Shown here: piece after piece, positions 26,544 to 36,083 of the stretch
How positions within the stretch are numbered: the stretch's first letter is position 1
Layout: every line of letters starts with the position of its first letter
DNA from: Arsukibacterium ikkense
GTDB lineage: Bacteria > Pseudomonadota > Gammaproteobacteria > Enterobacterales > Alteromonadaceae
DNA length: 64,000 nucleotides
Direction: 5' to 3'
NCBI RefSeq assembly: GCF_000987775.1
Contig: NZ_LAHO01000017.1
Span: forward strand, 50,793 to 114,792
Translations under genes and position numbers: made by a program
Notes under the pieces: generated by a model
Told to the model about the DNA's origin: nothing
What the model saw: only the letters and a program-made list of their open reading frames with translations
Databases searched by the model: none

Positions 26544-28262
26544 AGCGGGCGCCAGAGCCTCCAGAGCCTCTTTTAAACTGGGGTAAAAGCGCAAACGGCC
26601 TGGCACGGGTTTTACCCCGGCTCTGGCCAGAGTGCGCAGCGGCTGAAACTGCAAATCGGCAATCACCAGCTGGGTCTGGCTTTTGCCGCTTTTACTGATC
26701 AGCTTATTCAGTGCGGCCAGGCCACCGGCATCCAGCACTGTTACCCCATCCATATACAATACAATACCGCGGCACTGCTCGGTTAACAGGCCAATTTCTG
26801 CAAAAATCCTATCGGCCGCCGCAAAAAATAACGGGCCGTTAATTTTCAGTACTTTCCAGCCGGCTGGCAGCGGTGGATCAACCAGCTTTTTATGCTGGCT
26901 GATATCGGTCACTTTGGTCATTTCAGCTATGTCTTTGACAAACAGCACTGCCGCTAACAAAATACCCACTGTTATCGCAATCACCATATCCAGCAGCACC
27001 GTTAGCGAAAAACAGCTGAGAAACACCAATATATCGCTGCGCGGTGCGGTTTTCAGTAAATGCAGTGCTTTGGGAGCTTCACTCATATTCCAGGCCACCA
27101 TCAGCAGCAGTGCGGCCAGCGCCGCCATCGGCACATAAGATAACAACTGCGCCAACAGCAGCAGCGCCAGCAAGATCACCAGACAATGCACCATGGCCGC
27201 TACCGGGCTTTGCGCCCCGGCTTTAAAGTTAGCTGCCGAGCGGGCCAGCGCGGCGGTAGCGGTAATGCCACCAAAAAATGGCGTGATGATATTACCCAGG
27301 CCCTGACCCAGTAGTTCACTGTTGGCACTGTGGCGCCGGCCCGACATACCATCCAGCACCACGGCACATAGCAAAGACTCAATGGCGCCCAGCATCGCCA
27401 TGGCAAAGGCGGCGGCCAGTAAGTCTTTCACCAGTTGCCAGCTAAAGCCCAGCAGCGCGCCATCCGGGCCAGGCCGCAACCAGGGCCAGTCAAAGTACGG
27501 TAAATAAGGCGGAATGCCGCTGCCGCTCTCGCCATCCGGCGTGATGTAACTAAAACGCGAGCCTATGGTGTCAAGCTCAGCCCCTGCACTTAAGAGCAAC
27601 AACGCCAGCAGGGTGCCGATAAACAAGGCCGGCAAATGAGCCGGCACCACGGTTTTCAGTTTCGGCCACAGTAGCATTACCACCAGGGTCACGCCGGCCA
27701 CCAGTACACTGGGCCAGGCGGCCTGCGGCAGTTGCTGCAGCAATACGGCAATTTTCTCAACATAGTGCTCTGGTAAGGCGCTAATGCTAAGGCCAAAAAA
27801 GTCTTTAATCTGCAAGGTGGCAATGACCACCGCTATGCCGCCGGTAAAGCCCAGCGTCACCGCTTCGGGAATATACTCAATTAACCGCCCCAGGCGCATG
27901 GCCGCCATCAGCAATAAAATGACTCCGGACAGTACAGTAGCAATCAGTAAGCCGCTTACACCATATTTCAGCGCTACCGGGTATAAAATAACCACAAAGG
28001 CCGCTGTAGGGCCGCTGATGCTGTAGCGCGAGCCGCCAGTAAGGGCGATAACAAAGCCGGCAATAATTGCCGTATATAAGCCGTATTGCGGCGCCACGCC
28101 GGAAGCAATAGCCAGTGCCATCGCCAATGGAATCGCAATAATACCCACGGTAAGGCCAGCCAGAATATCTTTGCTGAATTTATTAAGAGTGTAACCTTCG
28201 GCCAGCACCTCGCGCAGCGCATGGCCCAGACGCAGGGAAAACAGATAAGAACGGTGAGACAC
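26520..28262 (-). CDS. SulP-family anion transporter with STAS domain
   Basis: This 580-residue inner-membrane transporter has about fourteen hydrophobic segments in residues 25–430, with the SulP opening DILAGLTVGIIAIPLAMALAIA and the GGSRYSISGPTAAF motif. It ends in a cytoplasmic STAS domain (about 455–570; MDGVTVLDAGGLAALNKL). Members carry sulfate, bicarbonate or dicarboxylates. No carbonic anhydrase or sulfate genes lie next to it, so the substrate is open. It is single-gene, convergent with and overlapping lacI by 24 bp. Confidence 0.93.
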   Translation of the reverse strand: MSHRSYLFSLRLGHALREVLAEGYTLNKFSKDILAGLTVGIIAIPLAMALAIASGVAPQYGLYTAIIAGFVIALTGGSRYSISGPTAAFVVILYPVALKYGVSGLLIATVLSGVILLLMAAMRLGRLIEYIPEAVTLGFTGGIAVVIATLQIKDFFGLSISALPEHYVEKIAVLLQQLPQAAWPSVLVAGVTLVVMLLWPKLKTVVPAHLPALFIGTLLALLLLSAGAELDTIGSRFSYITPDGESGSGIPPYLPYFDWPWLRPGPDGALLGFSWQLVKDLLAAAFAMAMLGAIESLLCAVVLDGMSGRRHSANSELLGQGLGNIITPFFGGITATAALARSAANFKAGAQSPVAAMVHCLVILLALLLLAQLLSYVPMAALAALLLMVAWNMSEAPKALHLLKTAPRSDILVFLSCFSLTVLLDMVIAITVGILLAAVLFVKDIAEMTKVTDISQHKKLVDPPLPAGWKVLKINGPLFFAAADRIFAEIGLLTEQCRGIVLYMDGVTVLDAGGLAALNKLISKSGKSQTQLVIADLQFQPLRTLARAGVKPVPGRLRFYPSLKEALEALAPASAGLTDN

Positions 28263-28358
28263 AACAACTCCGCAAAGCAGAAAAGTTGGTGTTAGTTTAG
28301 CAAAAAACGATAGCGGCCGGTATACGCTATTAGTCTGACACAGAAGTACTTTTTATTG

Positions 28359-28381
28359 CCGCTGCCTGTTTCCGGCAGCGG
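28359..28381. other. GC-rich inverted repeat between SulP and hydrolase genes
   Basis: CCGCTGCC and GGCAGCGG form a perfect 8-bp stem with a 7-base loop, 14 bp past the stop of the hydrolase gene. It could stop that transcript, but no T-run follows on the minus strand, so its function as a terminator is doubtful. Confidence 0.35.
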
Positions 28382-28394
28382 ATTGACACCATAC

Positions 28395-29435
28395 TTACAG
28401 GTACTGTTGTAACCAGGCGGCGATTTCGGCATGGGCCTCAGCACGGTGTGGCACTAAGCTGTGGTCTGCTCCCGGGTACACTACCAGCTTGTGAGGGTGG
28501 TCCTTTGCAGCCAGCGCCTGAGCCAGGGTTTGGGATTGTGCCACTTCCACCCGCACATCTTTGTCGCCGTGCAGTAACAATATCGGTAGTGTTGGTGGTA
28601 GCTTATCCAGCCAATACAGCACTGAACGCGCCTGCAATTGCGCTGACCTTTCTGTGGCGTAGTTGGGAATAAACTTAGTATAGATATTCTCCATTGCCTG
28701 CCGAACGGCCAGGCTGGCTTCTAAATCCGCAACACCGGCACTGACAATCAGTGCTTTAAGCTGCGGCATCTCGCGTGCCGCCAGATAGCTCATCATGCCG
28801 CCGCGGCTGGAACCCAGCATAGCGATACGCTCACTTTCAGCATCTGGCATGCCATTAATAATCGGTAGTAAATTCTTAATGTCGTTAACGTCATTGCCGC
28901 CAAACTGGTCCAGTTCGAAATTCTGTTGTACTTTGGTCGGAAAGCCTTTGGCACCTCGGTATTGACTGGCGATAACAATATAGCCCAGCTCGGCCAGCGG
29001 CATCATACTGTAATGAATTGCGCCATACACCAGAGTACCACCTTTGGCATTGCCGCCTCGGTTATAAATCACTACGGGTAGCTTGCTAACCGCGCTGGCG
29101 CTGGCTTTTGGCCGAACCATTACCCCCTCCACCAGAATGCCGTCTGACTCATAAACAAATACCCGGCAGTCGAGCGTCTGCTGCCTTCGTTCCACATCGG
29201 CTCTGGGCACGCTCTTGGCAAACTGTTCAGCATTAAACCTGGGGCTTTTACTCATCATCGCCAACCAACTATCGTAACTGGCGAAAGGGCCACTGTAGCA
29301 GCTGAAATTTTGTTTTAGTGAGGCTGCGCTGGAAAATGCGGCTAATAACTCCGGGCTGGTTTTAGTGTTTGCAGGTTCAGCAACAGCATTGGCGGCCAGC
29401 AATAAGCCACTGAGTAACATCATAAAAGGTTTCAT
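28395..29435 (-). CDS. Secreted alpha/beta hydrolase (S9 prolyl-oligopeptidase-like)
   Basis: This 346-residue serine hydrolase has a signal peptide ending near VAEP (residue 20). The nucleophile elbow is GSSRGG, the aspartate is in LLHGDKDVRV and the histidine in GADHSLVPHR, giving the standard triad order. The fold and the VIYNRGG–GYIVIASQYRGAKG oxyanion region match the dipeptidyl-peptidase IV/acylaminoacyl-peptidase catalytic domain without the propeller. It may cleave short peptides or esters in the periplasm. An AAGGAG precedes the ATG. It is transcribed alone. Confidence 0.88.
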   Translation of the reverse strand: MKPFMMLLSGLLLAANAVAEPANTKTSPELLAAFSSAASLKQNFSCYSGPFASYDSWLAMMSKSPRFNAEQFAKSVPRADVERRQQTLDCRVFVYESDGILVEGVMVRPKASASAVSKLPVVIYNRGGNAKGGTLVYGAIHYSMMPLAELGYIVIASQYRGAKGFPTKVQQNFELDQFGGNDVNDIKNLLPIINGMPDAESERIAMLGSSRGGMMSYLAAREMPQLKALIVSAGVADLEASLAVRQAMENIYTKFIPNYATERSAQLQARSVLYWLDKLPPTLPILLLHGDKDVRVEVAQSQTLAQALAAKDHPHKLVVYPGADHSLVPHRAEAHAEIAAWLQQYL

Positions 29436-29492
29436 AGACGCTCCTTGTTAAACTAGCAGGTACAATAAATTAACAAGGTGGTGCTGGCAAGC

Positions 29493-29527
29493 AATAAAAA
29501 AACCGCCTCTAACTTAGCCGGCGGTTT
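29493..29527 (-). terminator. Rho-independent terminator of the MFS–GH13 operon
   Basis: AAACCGCC (29500–29507) and GGCGGTTT (29520–29527) pair around a 12-base loop. Read on the minus strand the stem is followed by a run of T. It lies 20 bp after the stop codon of the GH13 gene. Confidence 0.85.
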
Positions 29528-29546
29528 CAGGGAGAACCTTGTAAGC

Positions 29547-31268
29547 TCAGGGCGTGCTTTGCAGTACCAGCAAACCAAATGCTGCTAAGGTATTACCATC
29601 AAGGTCAAAAGCCCAGCCTGGGTTTAAGCCTTTACGGTTAATGGCGCTGATATCCCGGGCGCTGTCGCTCAGATTCAGCACAAATACGCTTTTACTATTA
29701 TTCAGCTCGCGGGTTATTTGCACTACGCCATTACTAAGCTGGCTAACCTGATAACTGCCTGCGGTACCCAGCTCCGGCCGCTGTTTTTTCCGGGCAATTA
29801 AAAACTTATACAGCTGCCAGATAGAATCTGGCTGCGCTTGCTGCGCGGTTACGCTACGATCGCCCGCCTGCAGTTGCTTAGCCAGAAAATCCGGCCACCA
29901 GTTGGGGAAGCCTTCGCCGAATAACTCCAGTTGCTCTACCCAGCTCTGGGTATTTGTAGTAAAGCCGCCCTGCTGGCTGTTATCCCACAGCATCGGCGCC
30001 CGCTTATACACATCGTGGCCACTTCTGTCCTGGGTTAAGCCAATTTCTTCTCCGTAGTAGATATAGGGCGTGCCTGGCGAGCTGAACAACATGGCTGCTG
30101 CAAGCTTGGCTTTAGCGTCGTGCTGCTTTAACTGAAAAGCCACCCGCTCCTGATCATGGTTGGTTAAAAAGGGCGCAAAAAAGCTAAGCGGCGCTTCGGA
30201 GTCAATCCGCTGCTGCACGTTTTCTAACAGTACTGCAGCATCGGCTACCTGCAGCTGATTCGACTGCATGGTACCAAACTGCGCTTCGCCGCCGACATCC
30301 TGCTGCAATAAGCCAAGAATTTTATAACCCACTTCAAAATCAAAGCCCTGGTCCAGCCCTTTGCCATCACCGTAGTAGCGTGCGGCCACCGGAATATCCA
30401 CCCAGGCTTCGCCTACTAAGTAAGCCTCTGGATTTACGCTTTTCACAAACTGATTAAAGCTTTGCCAGTACGCGATGGTGTCTGCAGTATCGGCCTGGGC
30501 ATCTGGCCCCCCTTCCATCGCAAAACGCACCGCATCCAGCCGGAAACCGGCAACGCCTTTATCCAGCCAGAACTTGGCCATCTTTTCCATTTCGGCCACC
30601 ACATCCGGGTGCTCGAGGTTAACATCGGGCTGGCTGGCACCAAAGGCGGCATAATAATATTGCTGACGGGTCTCGTTCCAATGCCATACCGCGTCGGGTT
30701 TATCATTGTCGTTCCAGGCATGGCCCCAGCCACTGCCGGCTGCAGGCATATCATCACGCCAGATAAAGTAATTTTTGTAAGGTGGCTCACCGGCAGCAGA
30801 ACGCATAAACCATTCATGCTCACTGGAAATATGGTTAATCACCAAATCCAGGATAACTTTCATGCCTTTGGCATCGGCAGCCTGAATAAAAGCCTCGAAC
30901 TCTGCCATAGTGCCATAATCGCTTTCAACCTGATAAAACTCGGTAAAATCATAGCCATGATACGACGGCGCCTCAAACATCGGGGTTAACCACAGCGCAT
31001 TAACCCCCAGCTCCTGCAAATAGGGCAACTTGACGGTCATACCGTTAAAGTCGCCATGGCCATCTCCGCTGCTATCGTAAAAACTACGGGGCCAGATCTG
31101 GTAGAAAATGGCCTCATCCCACCAGGCGCTATCCTGTTGCGTCGCAGCGCTGTGCTGAGCGGCCGTGCTGGCAACAACCGGCTGACCAACAGCGGTGGGC
31201 TGCGGTGCGGGCGAGCAGCCTGCCAGGGCAAGTGATAAGGCGATGGCTGAAATTGCTATTTTAAACAT
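29547..31268 (-). CDS. GH13 lipoprotein glucosidase/amylase
   Basis: This 573-residue enzyme is exported as a lipoprotein (lipobox LAGC, C18) and belongs to GH13, of the oligo-1,6-glucosidase/alpha-amylase group. The catalytic set is D245 (GFRLDAVRF), E287 (VGEAW) and D372 (LTNHDQER). DLVINHIS is region I, and IFYQIWPRSFYDSSGDGHGDF is the typical opening of this group. It likely trims maltodextrins in the periplasm for the MFS sugar transporter encoded two bases upstream in the same operon. Without biochemical data I cannot distinguish alpha-1,4 from alpha-1,6 preference. Expression is probably under the palindromic site at 32881. Confidence 0.92.
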   Translation of the reverse strand: MFKIAISAIALSLALAGCSPAPQPTAVGQPVVASTAAQHSAATQQDSAWWDEAIFYQIWPRSFYDSSGDGHGDFNGMTVKLPYLQELGVNALWLTPMFEAPSYHGYDFTEFYQVESDYGTMAEFEAFIQAADAKGMKVILDLVINHISSEHEWFMRSAAGEPPYKNYFIWRDDMPAAGSGWGHAWNDNDKPDAVWHWNETRQQYYYAAFGASQPDVNLEHPDVVAEMEKMAKFWLDKGVAGFRLDAVRFAMEGGPDAQADTADTIAYWQSFNQFVKSVNPEAYLVGEAWVDIPVAARYYGDGKGLDQGFDFEVGYKILGLLQQDVGGEAQFGTMQSNQLQVADAAVLLENVQQRIDSEAPLSFFAPFLTNHDQERVAFQLKQHDAKAKLAAAMLFSSPGTPYIYYGEEIGLTQDRSGHDVYKRAPMLWDNSQQGGFTTNTQSWVEQLELFGEGFPNWWPDFLAKQLQAGDRSVTAQQAQPDSIWQLYKFLIARKKQRPELGTAGSYQVSQLSNGVVQITRELNNSKSVFVLNLSDSARDISAINRKGLNPGWAFDLDGNTLAAFGLLVLQSTP

Positions 31269-31270
31269 AA

Positions 31271-32767
31271 TTAACGTTCCACTTTTACCGTTTTGACCCG
31301 CAGCACATACAGTGCGGCAATCACATAAGAACAGCCACCCAGCGCCAGCGCATAAATAGCCTGGCCATTAAAGAAGTAGCCAATCAGGCTGCCCAGAATG
31401 GCCGCCGCTAATAATTGTGGCAGCACAATAAAGATATTAAACATGCCCATATACACGCCCATTTTATGGGCGGGCAGGCAGTTCGACAGCAATGCATAGG
31501 GCAGGGATAAAATAGAGGCCCAGGCGATACCGATACCGATCATCGGTAACCACAATAACGCCGGATCTGTAATCACAAAGAACGAGAACAGGCCGGCCGC
31601 GCCAAACAGCAAATTAATAGCATGCGCTTTCTGAGTACTGGTATATTTGACTAACAGCGGGATCAGCAACGCAGCAATGGCAGCAAAACCGTTATACACC
31701 GCAAATAACACCCCAACCCAATCCGCGCCATCGTTATACGCCTGCGACGTGGTGTCAGTAGTGCCATAGTGATAACTGGTTACCGCTGCCGTGGTGTAAA
31801 TCCACATGGCAAACAATGGGAACCACGAGAAAAACTGCACCACCGCCAGCTGGCGCATAGTGGAAGGCATGGTAAATAAGTCATCGGTAATTTCTACCAG
31901 CATGTTGCGGTTGGCTTGCTGTTTAAACCAACTGGCAGCCCACTGCATTAAGCCAAAGGCGGCGATCAGCGCTCCCAATAAATACAGTTGCTTATCTAAA
32001 TTGCCGTACGCCACCACCACCAGCGCTATCACACCAATTACCACGGCAGCGGCGCCGCTTTTCCAGTAGTTAGTAGCGGGGGCAGCCTGTGGCGCACTTG
32101 GAAACTCGGCTTGCTCGGCCGCATCAAATGCCGCCAGTTGCTCGGGGCTATATTCTTTGCTGGAAATAATGGTCCAGCCTACGGCTAAAAACAGCACCGC
32201 ACCGCCAGCGTAAAACGAATACACCACCGAATCCGGGATCATGCCGGCCGCAGCTGTATTGGCCACGCCAAACCAGTTGGTCATCATCCATGGCAGCGCT
32301 GAGGCGACCACCGCACCTACGCCGATAAAGAAGCTTTGCATGGCAAAACCGGTTGGCCGCTGCTTTTTATTCAGGTTATCGCCAACAAAGGCGCGAAACG
32401 GCTCCATCGTCACGTTAATGGCCGCATCTAAAATCCACAACATGCCGGCGGCAAACCATAAGGTGGGTGAATTGGGCATGAGTACCAGAGCGGCCGTGGT
32501 GGCCAGGGCGCCATATAAAAAGAACGGCCGGCGCCGGCCGAGTTTAGTCCAGGTTTTATCACTAAAATGGCCAATCACCGGCTGCACCAGCAAGCCGGTA
32601 AGCGGTGCTGCAATCCACAGAATGGGGATTTGCTCCATATCGGCGCCCAGGGTCTGGAAAATCCGGCTGACATTACCGTTTTGCAAGGCAAAACCGAACT
32701 GAATTCCGAAGAACCCAAAACACATATTCCAAATTTGCCAGAAGCTCAGGTTCGGCTTTAACTGCAT
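31271..32767 (-). CDS. Maltose/maltodextrin-type MFS transporter (GPH/SLC45-like)
   Basis: This 498-residue inner-membrane transporter starts at the ATG at 32767 (MQLKPNLSFWQIWNM). The upstream extension to 32818 is unlikely. It has twelve predicted helices, an opening FFGIQFGFALQNGNVSRIFQTLGA and the loop motif GHFSDKTWTKLGRRRPFFLYGA. Both are typical of the sugar MFS proteins found with maltodextrin genes in Alteromonas, Xanthomonas and Caulobacter. Its partner in the operon is the periplasmic GH13 enzyme, so imported sugar is probably maltose or a short maltodextrin. The TGAATACGTATTCA site 114 bp upstream is likely its operator. Confidence 0.9.
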   Translation of the reverse strand: MQLKPNLSFWQIWNMCFGFFGIQFGFALQNGNVSRIFQTLGADMEQIPILWIAAPLTGLLVQPVIGHFSDKTWTKLGRRRPFFLYGALATTAALVLMPNSPTLWFAAGMLWILDAAINVTMEPFRAFVGDNLNKKQRPTGFAMQSFFIGVGAVVASALPWMMTNWFGVANTAAAGMIPDSVVYSFYAGGAVLFLAVGWTIISSKEYSPEQLAAFDAAEQAEFPSAPQAAPATNYWKSGAAAVVIGVIALVVVAYGNLDKQLYLLGALIAAFGLMQWAASWFKQQANRNMLVEITDDLFTMPSTMRQLAVVQFFSWFPLFAMWIYTTAAVTSYHYGTTDTTSQAYNDGADWVGVLFAVYNGFAAIAALLIPLLVKYTSTQKAHAINLLFGAAGLFSFFVITDPALLWLPMIGIGIAWASILSLPYALLSNCLPAHKMGVYMGMFNIFIVLPQLLAAAILGSLIGYFFNGQAIYALALGGCSYVIAALYVLRVKTVKVER

Positions 32768-32880
32768 GATGGTTGTCTCTCCAGGCTGTAAGTATTGTTT
32801 TATGCCCGCTGTGCACACTTTCTGGGCCGCTCAGGCTTCGCTGGCATCTTTGATAACCCCATTTTAGTGCAACCACAAGA

Positions 32881-32894
32881 TGAATACGTATTCA
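32881..32894. promoter_or_regulatory. LacI-type operator before the MFS–GH13 operon
   Basis: TGAATACGTATTCA is a perfect 14-bp palindrome with the central CG expected for LacI-family operators. It lies 114 bp before the transporter start. A nearly identical palindrome stands before the GH13–GH31 operon at 60733. Confidence 0.7.
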
Positions 32895-33008
32895 AACCGG
32901 TTTTGCTGATAGCTTTTGGTGCATGAGTGCAGGTAAGGGGAGGCCAAAGCGGCCGCTCTGGCTCTGCAAATAGCAGGAGGCAGACTGCTGCTGCCAATAA
33001 CAGCGGGG

Positions 33009-33302
33009 TTAGGCGCTATCTAGTTTAAGCGCGACGCCGGGCACTTCCATAACGGTTCTGGCAGCAGCCCGTTCGATGATTTTGATCAGCACAGATTGAA
33101 TCGTTTCGTCCTGGCGCGCGTCCTGTTTACTGGCGAAGCGTTGCTCCTGCGCCGGGGCCCCGGCCTCTGCAACAAACTGCACCACCACTTCAGTGGCGCA
33201 ATCGGCGTTGGCACCAAAATACGCCAGGGTAATTTGCGGGTAACCGTCGAACCCCTTGTTGATGTGTTTCGCGATGCGCTTTTTCGCTTTGTCCAGATTC
33301 AT
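33009..33302 (-). CDS. Conserved small hypothetical protein
   Basis: This 97-residue soluble protein is lysine-rich at its N-terminus (MNLDKAKKRIAKHINKGFDGYP) and has an alternating beta strand pattern afterwards. It has no signal, membrane segment or catalytic motif that I can recognise. Similar small proteins occur in Pseudomonas and Shewanella as far as I recall, with no assigned role. It precedes the MFS–GH13 operon on the same strand, but a 241-bp gap with an operator separates them. Confidence 0.7.
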   Translation of the reverse strand: MNLDKAKKRIAKHINKGFDGYPQITLAYFGANADCATEVVVQFVAEAGAPAQEQRFASKQDARQDETIQSVLIKIIERAAARTVMEVPGVALKLDSA

Positions 33303-33387
33303 ATTGCCGCCTTAAGCAGATTGACATTAAGCAGACTATAACACCAATTCTTGCAAGCGAAGTAACGCACCTGACAGCTAATTAACC

Positions 33388-33825
33388 TCAGCCCTGACAG
33401 GCGGCTGTAGCCTGTACCTGACAACGCGCCTGCGCCTCTTCCATGCTACTGCCGCCCATGCAGAAATCCAGCCGGATTAGCTTTTGCTCTGGCGCATTGG
33501 CTAACTCGCTACTGTTGACCCACTTCCAACTTTTGATAACTTTGCTGGCTGGTCTGGCGATAACTTTGTCAGGCACTGAGCTAACCAGGCTAACGTCGGT
33601 GGTTTTGCCTTTTTCGTTAATGGTTACGTTAAATACACCACAACCGATAATGCCTTGTTGAGCTAATTCTAACGGATAGCGGGGTGTAACTTGTTTTTCT
33701 CTGCTCCAGATGGCGTCGCCTGCTGCCGGCTGCATATAAGTAATATGCACATCGGCGTAACCAACAGCATCAGCCCTAAACACGGCAGTTGCCAGCGCGA
33801 CTACAATTATTATCGGTAGTTTCAT
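33388..33825 (-). CDS. Secreted TonB C-terminal-domain protein
   Basis: This 145-residue protein has an N-terminal signal peptide ending near FRADA (residues 17–21) and one TonB_C-like domain (PRYPLELAQQGIIGCGVFNV and VIKSWKW). It lacks the TM anchor with histidine and the proline-rich spacer of true TonB, so it cannot transmit energy in the normal way. It may be a free periplasmic relative that binds an outer-membrane receptor. Four cysteines (GCGVF, DFCMGG, RCQV, ACQG) could form disulfides. No ExbB or ExbD is near. Confidence 0.75.
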   Translation of the reverse strand: MKLPIIIVVALATAVFRADAVGYADVHITYMQPAAGDAIWSREKQVTPRYPLELAQQGIIGCGVFNVTINEKGKTTDVSLVSSVPDKVIARPASKVIKSWKWVNSSELANAPEQKLIRLDFCMGGSSMEEAQARCQVQATAACQG

Positions 33826-33955
33826 CGGTATTCCTTAATCTAAAATGAGTATTTTCCTTTAACAGAAAAACAAAGGTACCAATTATATTTACTAAAGCAA
33901 CTGTAAATTAACCGCTGGAACGCCAGCAAAAGTTAATTTGCCTGCAACCACCGGC

Positions 33956-35182
33956 CTATAAGCTTTTCTTCGGTGGCAGTGCCACATTGGCGAAAATAAG
34001 CCCCGCTACCAGTGCCATTAAAATCATAAAGGTTTGCTGACCCACCCGGTCTGACACCACGAAATCCTGACCTGAAATCAGTGAGTTCAGGCCAATATAG
34101 GTTTTACTGCCGGGCACCAGCACGATTAAACCATGCATGGCGACAATAACCGCGGGCGCCTTGGCTAAGCGGGTAAACAGGTTACTGTAAATGCCTACGG
34201 CAAAGGCGCCGAGAAAAGCCCCCATGGTGTAATCAAATAAACTGGCACCCGTTATGCTGACACCATAGGCAATAAAGCCGGCCGCCAGTGACCACAACGT
34301 ATATTTGCCGCGGCTTCTGAACAGCACTATCAGTGAGCTGACCAGAATGCCGACTGCCAGCCAGGCAAAGTGGCGGGATATCGGCTCCGGCTTAACAAAG
34401 TCGACCATACCAAACAGCGTAAAGCCGATGGCAATACCGAGGAAAGCACCAAAATACAACTTAAACAGCATCATTAGCGCATCCATAATGCGGGCATTGC
34501 CCGACACCAGATGCCGCGCGGCTAATTCAGCAAACCCTATAGTTAATGCCAGGCCGGGGATAAAGGAAATAATGGCTGACAATACCGCTAACCGGATATT
34601 AATACCAGGGTCGATATAACTGCTGATGGCACAAGCGGCAATACCGGCCACCATCGCAACCAACGGCTCCAGCATATTGGCAATCCGCGGCGAGCGCTGC
34701 GCCCACAGGATAAACAGATAAACCAGTAATGATAGCAAGGCCGACCACAGCACATCATTCCAGCTGGTGGCCATTAGCATGGCAAAGGCCCCGCCCGAGG
34801 CCATCATCGCCACCGCCGTAGCCAGCTTACTGTAGGAGCTGGGGCGGGCGTCTATCGCATCGAGTAGCGCATCAGCCTCATGCAGGCTAACCTGGCCTTG
34901 CAGCACCTGATCAACCAGCTCGTCAGTGCGCGACAGCGCACCTAAATCCAGATCACCCGGGTTTACCCGGGCAGCATGGGTATATTCCTGATCGTGCCCT
35001 TCTGTCCAGATCACAAAGGTCATTGAGGTGGGCGAAATAATATACGACGCTTTCAAACCCAGATGGGTAGTCAGCTCAGTTAAGTGCGCTTCCAGCCGGT
35101 ACGCCGGCGTGCCGTACTTATGCAGCATCTTGCCAAGTTTGACAATAAATTTGCGTTTATAGTTAAAATCATCGCTGTACAC
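33956..35182 (-). CDS. Threonine/serine exporter (ThrE, DUF1212)
   Basis: This 408-residue membrane protein combines the cytoplasmic N-terminal DUF1212/ThrE part (residues about 1–115; KMLHKYGTPAYRLEAHL) with about ten TM helices and the ThrE_2 second half (from about 275; FGAFAVG-type GAFLGAFAVGIYSNLFTR). In Corynebacterium such proteins export threonine and serine. It is a single gene and is the last host-like gene before AT-rich, island-like DNA. Confidence 0.9.
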   Translation of the reverse strand: MYSDDFNYKRKFIVKLGKMLHKYGTPAYRLEAHLTELTTHLGLKASYIISPTSMTFVIWTEGHDQEYTHAARVNPGDLDLGALSRTDELVDQVLQGQVSLHEADALLDAIDARPSSYSKLATAVAMMASGGAFAMLMATSWNDVLWSALLSLLVYLFILWAQRSPRIANMLEPLVAMVAGIAACAISSYIDPGINIRLAVLSAIISFIPGLALTIGFAELAARHLVSGNARIMDALMMLFKLYFGAFLGIAIGFTLFGMVDFVKPEPISRHFAWLAVGILVSSLIVLFRSRGKYTLWSLAAGFIAYGVSITGASLFDYTMGAFLGAFAVGIYSNLFTRLAKAPAVIVAMHGLIVLVPGSKTYIGLNSLISGQDFVVSDRVGQQTFMILMALVAGLIFANVALPPKKSL

Positions 35183-35386
35183 AAGTCGCTTCCTGCAGTT
35201 AAGTAGATAGTAGTTAACCTGTGTATTGTAATTGAAAAACGGGGCAATACCAGTTGTGAACAGCTCGGCGCGTCAACCTTGCAGCGGCAGGATAGCAACA
35301 CCGGTTATGTCAGGTCCAGCTCGCCAATTTATTCCCAATGCTGTTTCTGAGAAGAAAATTAAAGAAAAACATTACCGCTGACATAT

Positions 35387-35830
35387 TTATGGATATAGGT
35401 ACTTAAAGCTAATTGCAAAACGATTCCAGGAATTAATTAAGCCAATTAGCGCGGACAAATCGGCTAGCTCCTTTTCCTGGAAAAGTTGCCTCATCCTTTT
35501 AAATAATTGATCAGTAACATTATTTTCAGAGATGAACGTGAGCACTTCAGCCCACTCAAGAGCTGCTTGTTCATGTTCCGTATAGAAACTGACTTCTCTC
35601 CACGCAGAGAGTAAATATATTCGCTGCTCTGACTCTCCTTGCTCCCGGGCTTCTTTAGTATGGAGTTGCAGGCAATAAGCGCAGCCGTTTAGTTGGGATA
35701 CCCTGATTTTAATCAGTTCAACAAGGCCAGTTGGTAAGCCGCATTGTTTAATGTAGATGTTCAACTCCTGGAGCGGTAGCATGGCGCCGGGTGCAATTAA
35801 ATATGGGTTAATTCTTTCAGTTTTAATCAT
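35387..35830 (-). CDS. Carboxymuconolactone decarboxylase/AhpD-family protein
   Basis: This 147-residue protein has the AhpD-like helix-rich fold with the redox pair in NGCAYCLQLHTKEA (CxxC with histidine four residues after). That is the peroxidase or alkylhydroperoxidase-related site of this family. The ATG at 35830 has GGAG upstream. A start at 35902 would add a hydrophobic leader without support. It may act as an antioxidant. It is AT-rich relative to the upstream host genes and stands alone at the edge of the island. Confidence 0.87.
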   Translation of the reverse strand: MIKTERINPYLIAPGAMLPLQELNIYIKQCGLPTGLVELIKIRVSQLNGCAYCLQLHTKEAREQGESEQRIYLLSAWREVSFYTEHEQAALEWAEVLTFISENNVTDQLFKRMRQLFQEKELADLSALIGLINSWNRFAISFKYLYP

Positions 35831-36083
35831 AAATAATCTCCATAAAGAAACTAGAGAAACAAGTAACCACCAAAAGGTTCGTTTAATATAAAATGCAAAC
35901 ATGCGCCCTATATCCCTGCACTAAAAAATGAAGAAAATAAACCAATCAAACGTTAAATCTGCTTTTTAGTGATATTCAATCACAGCGTTATTCTTACCGT
36001 TTTTAACAAGAAAATACTGTGGCTCGCTTCCCTGAATAATGCAGAGAAGAGGAAATTTCGTAATCTTTGAGAAATCAGGATAG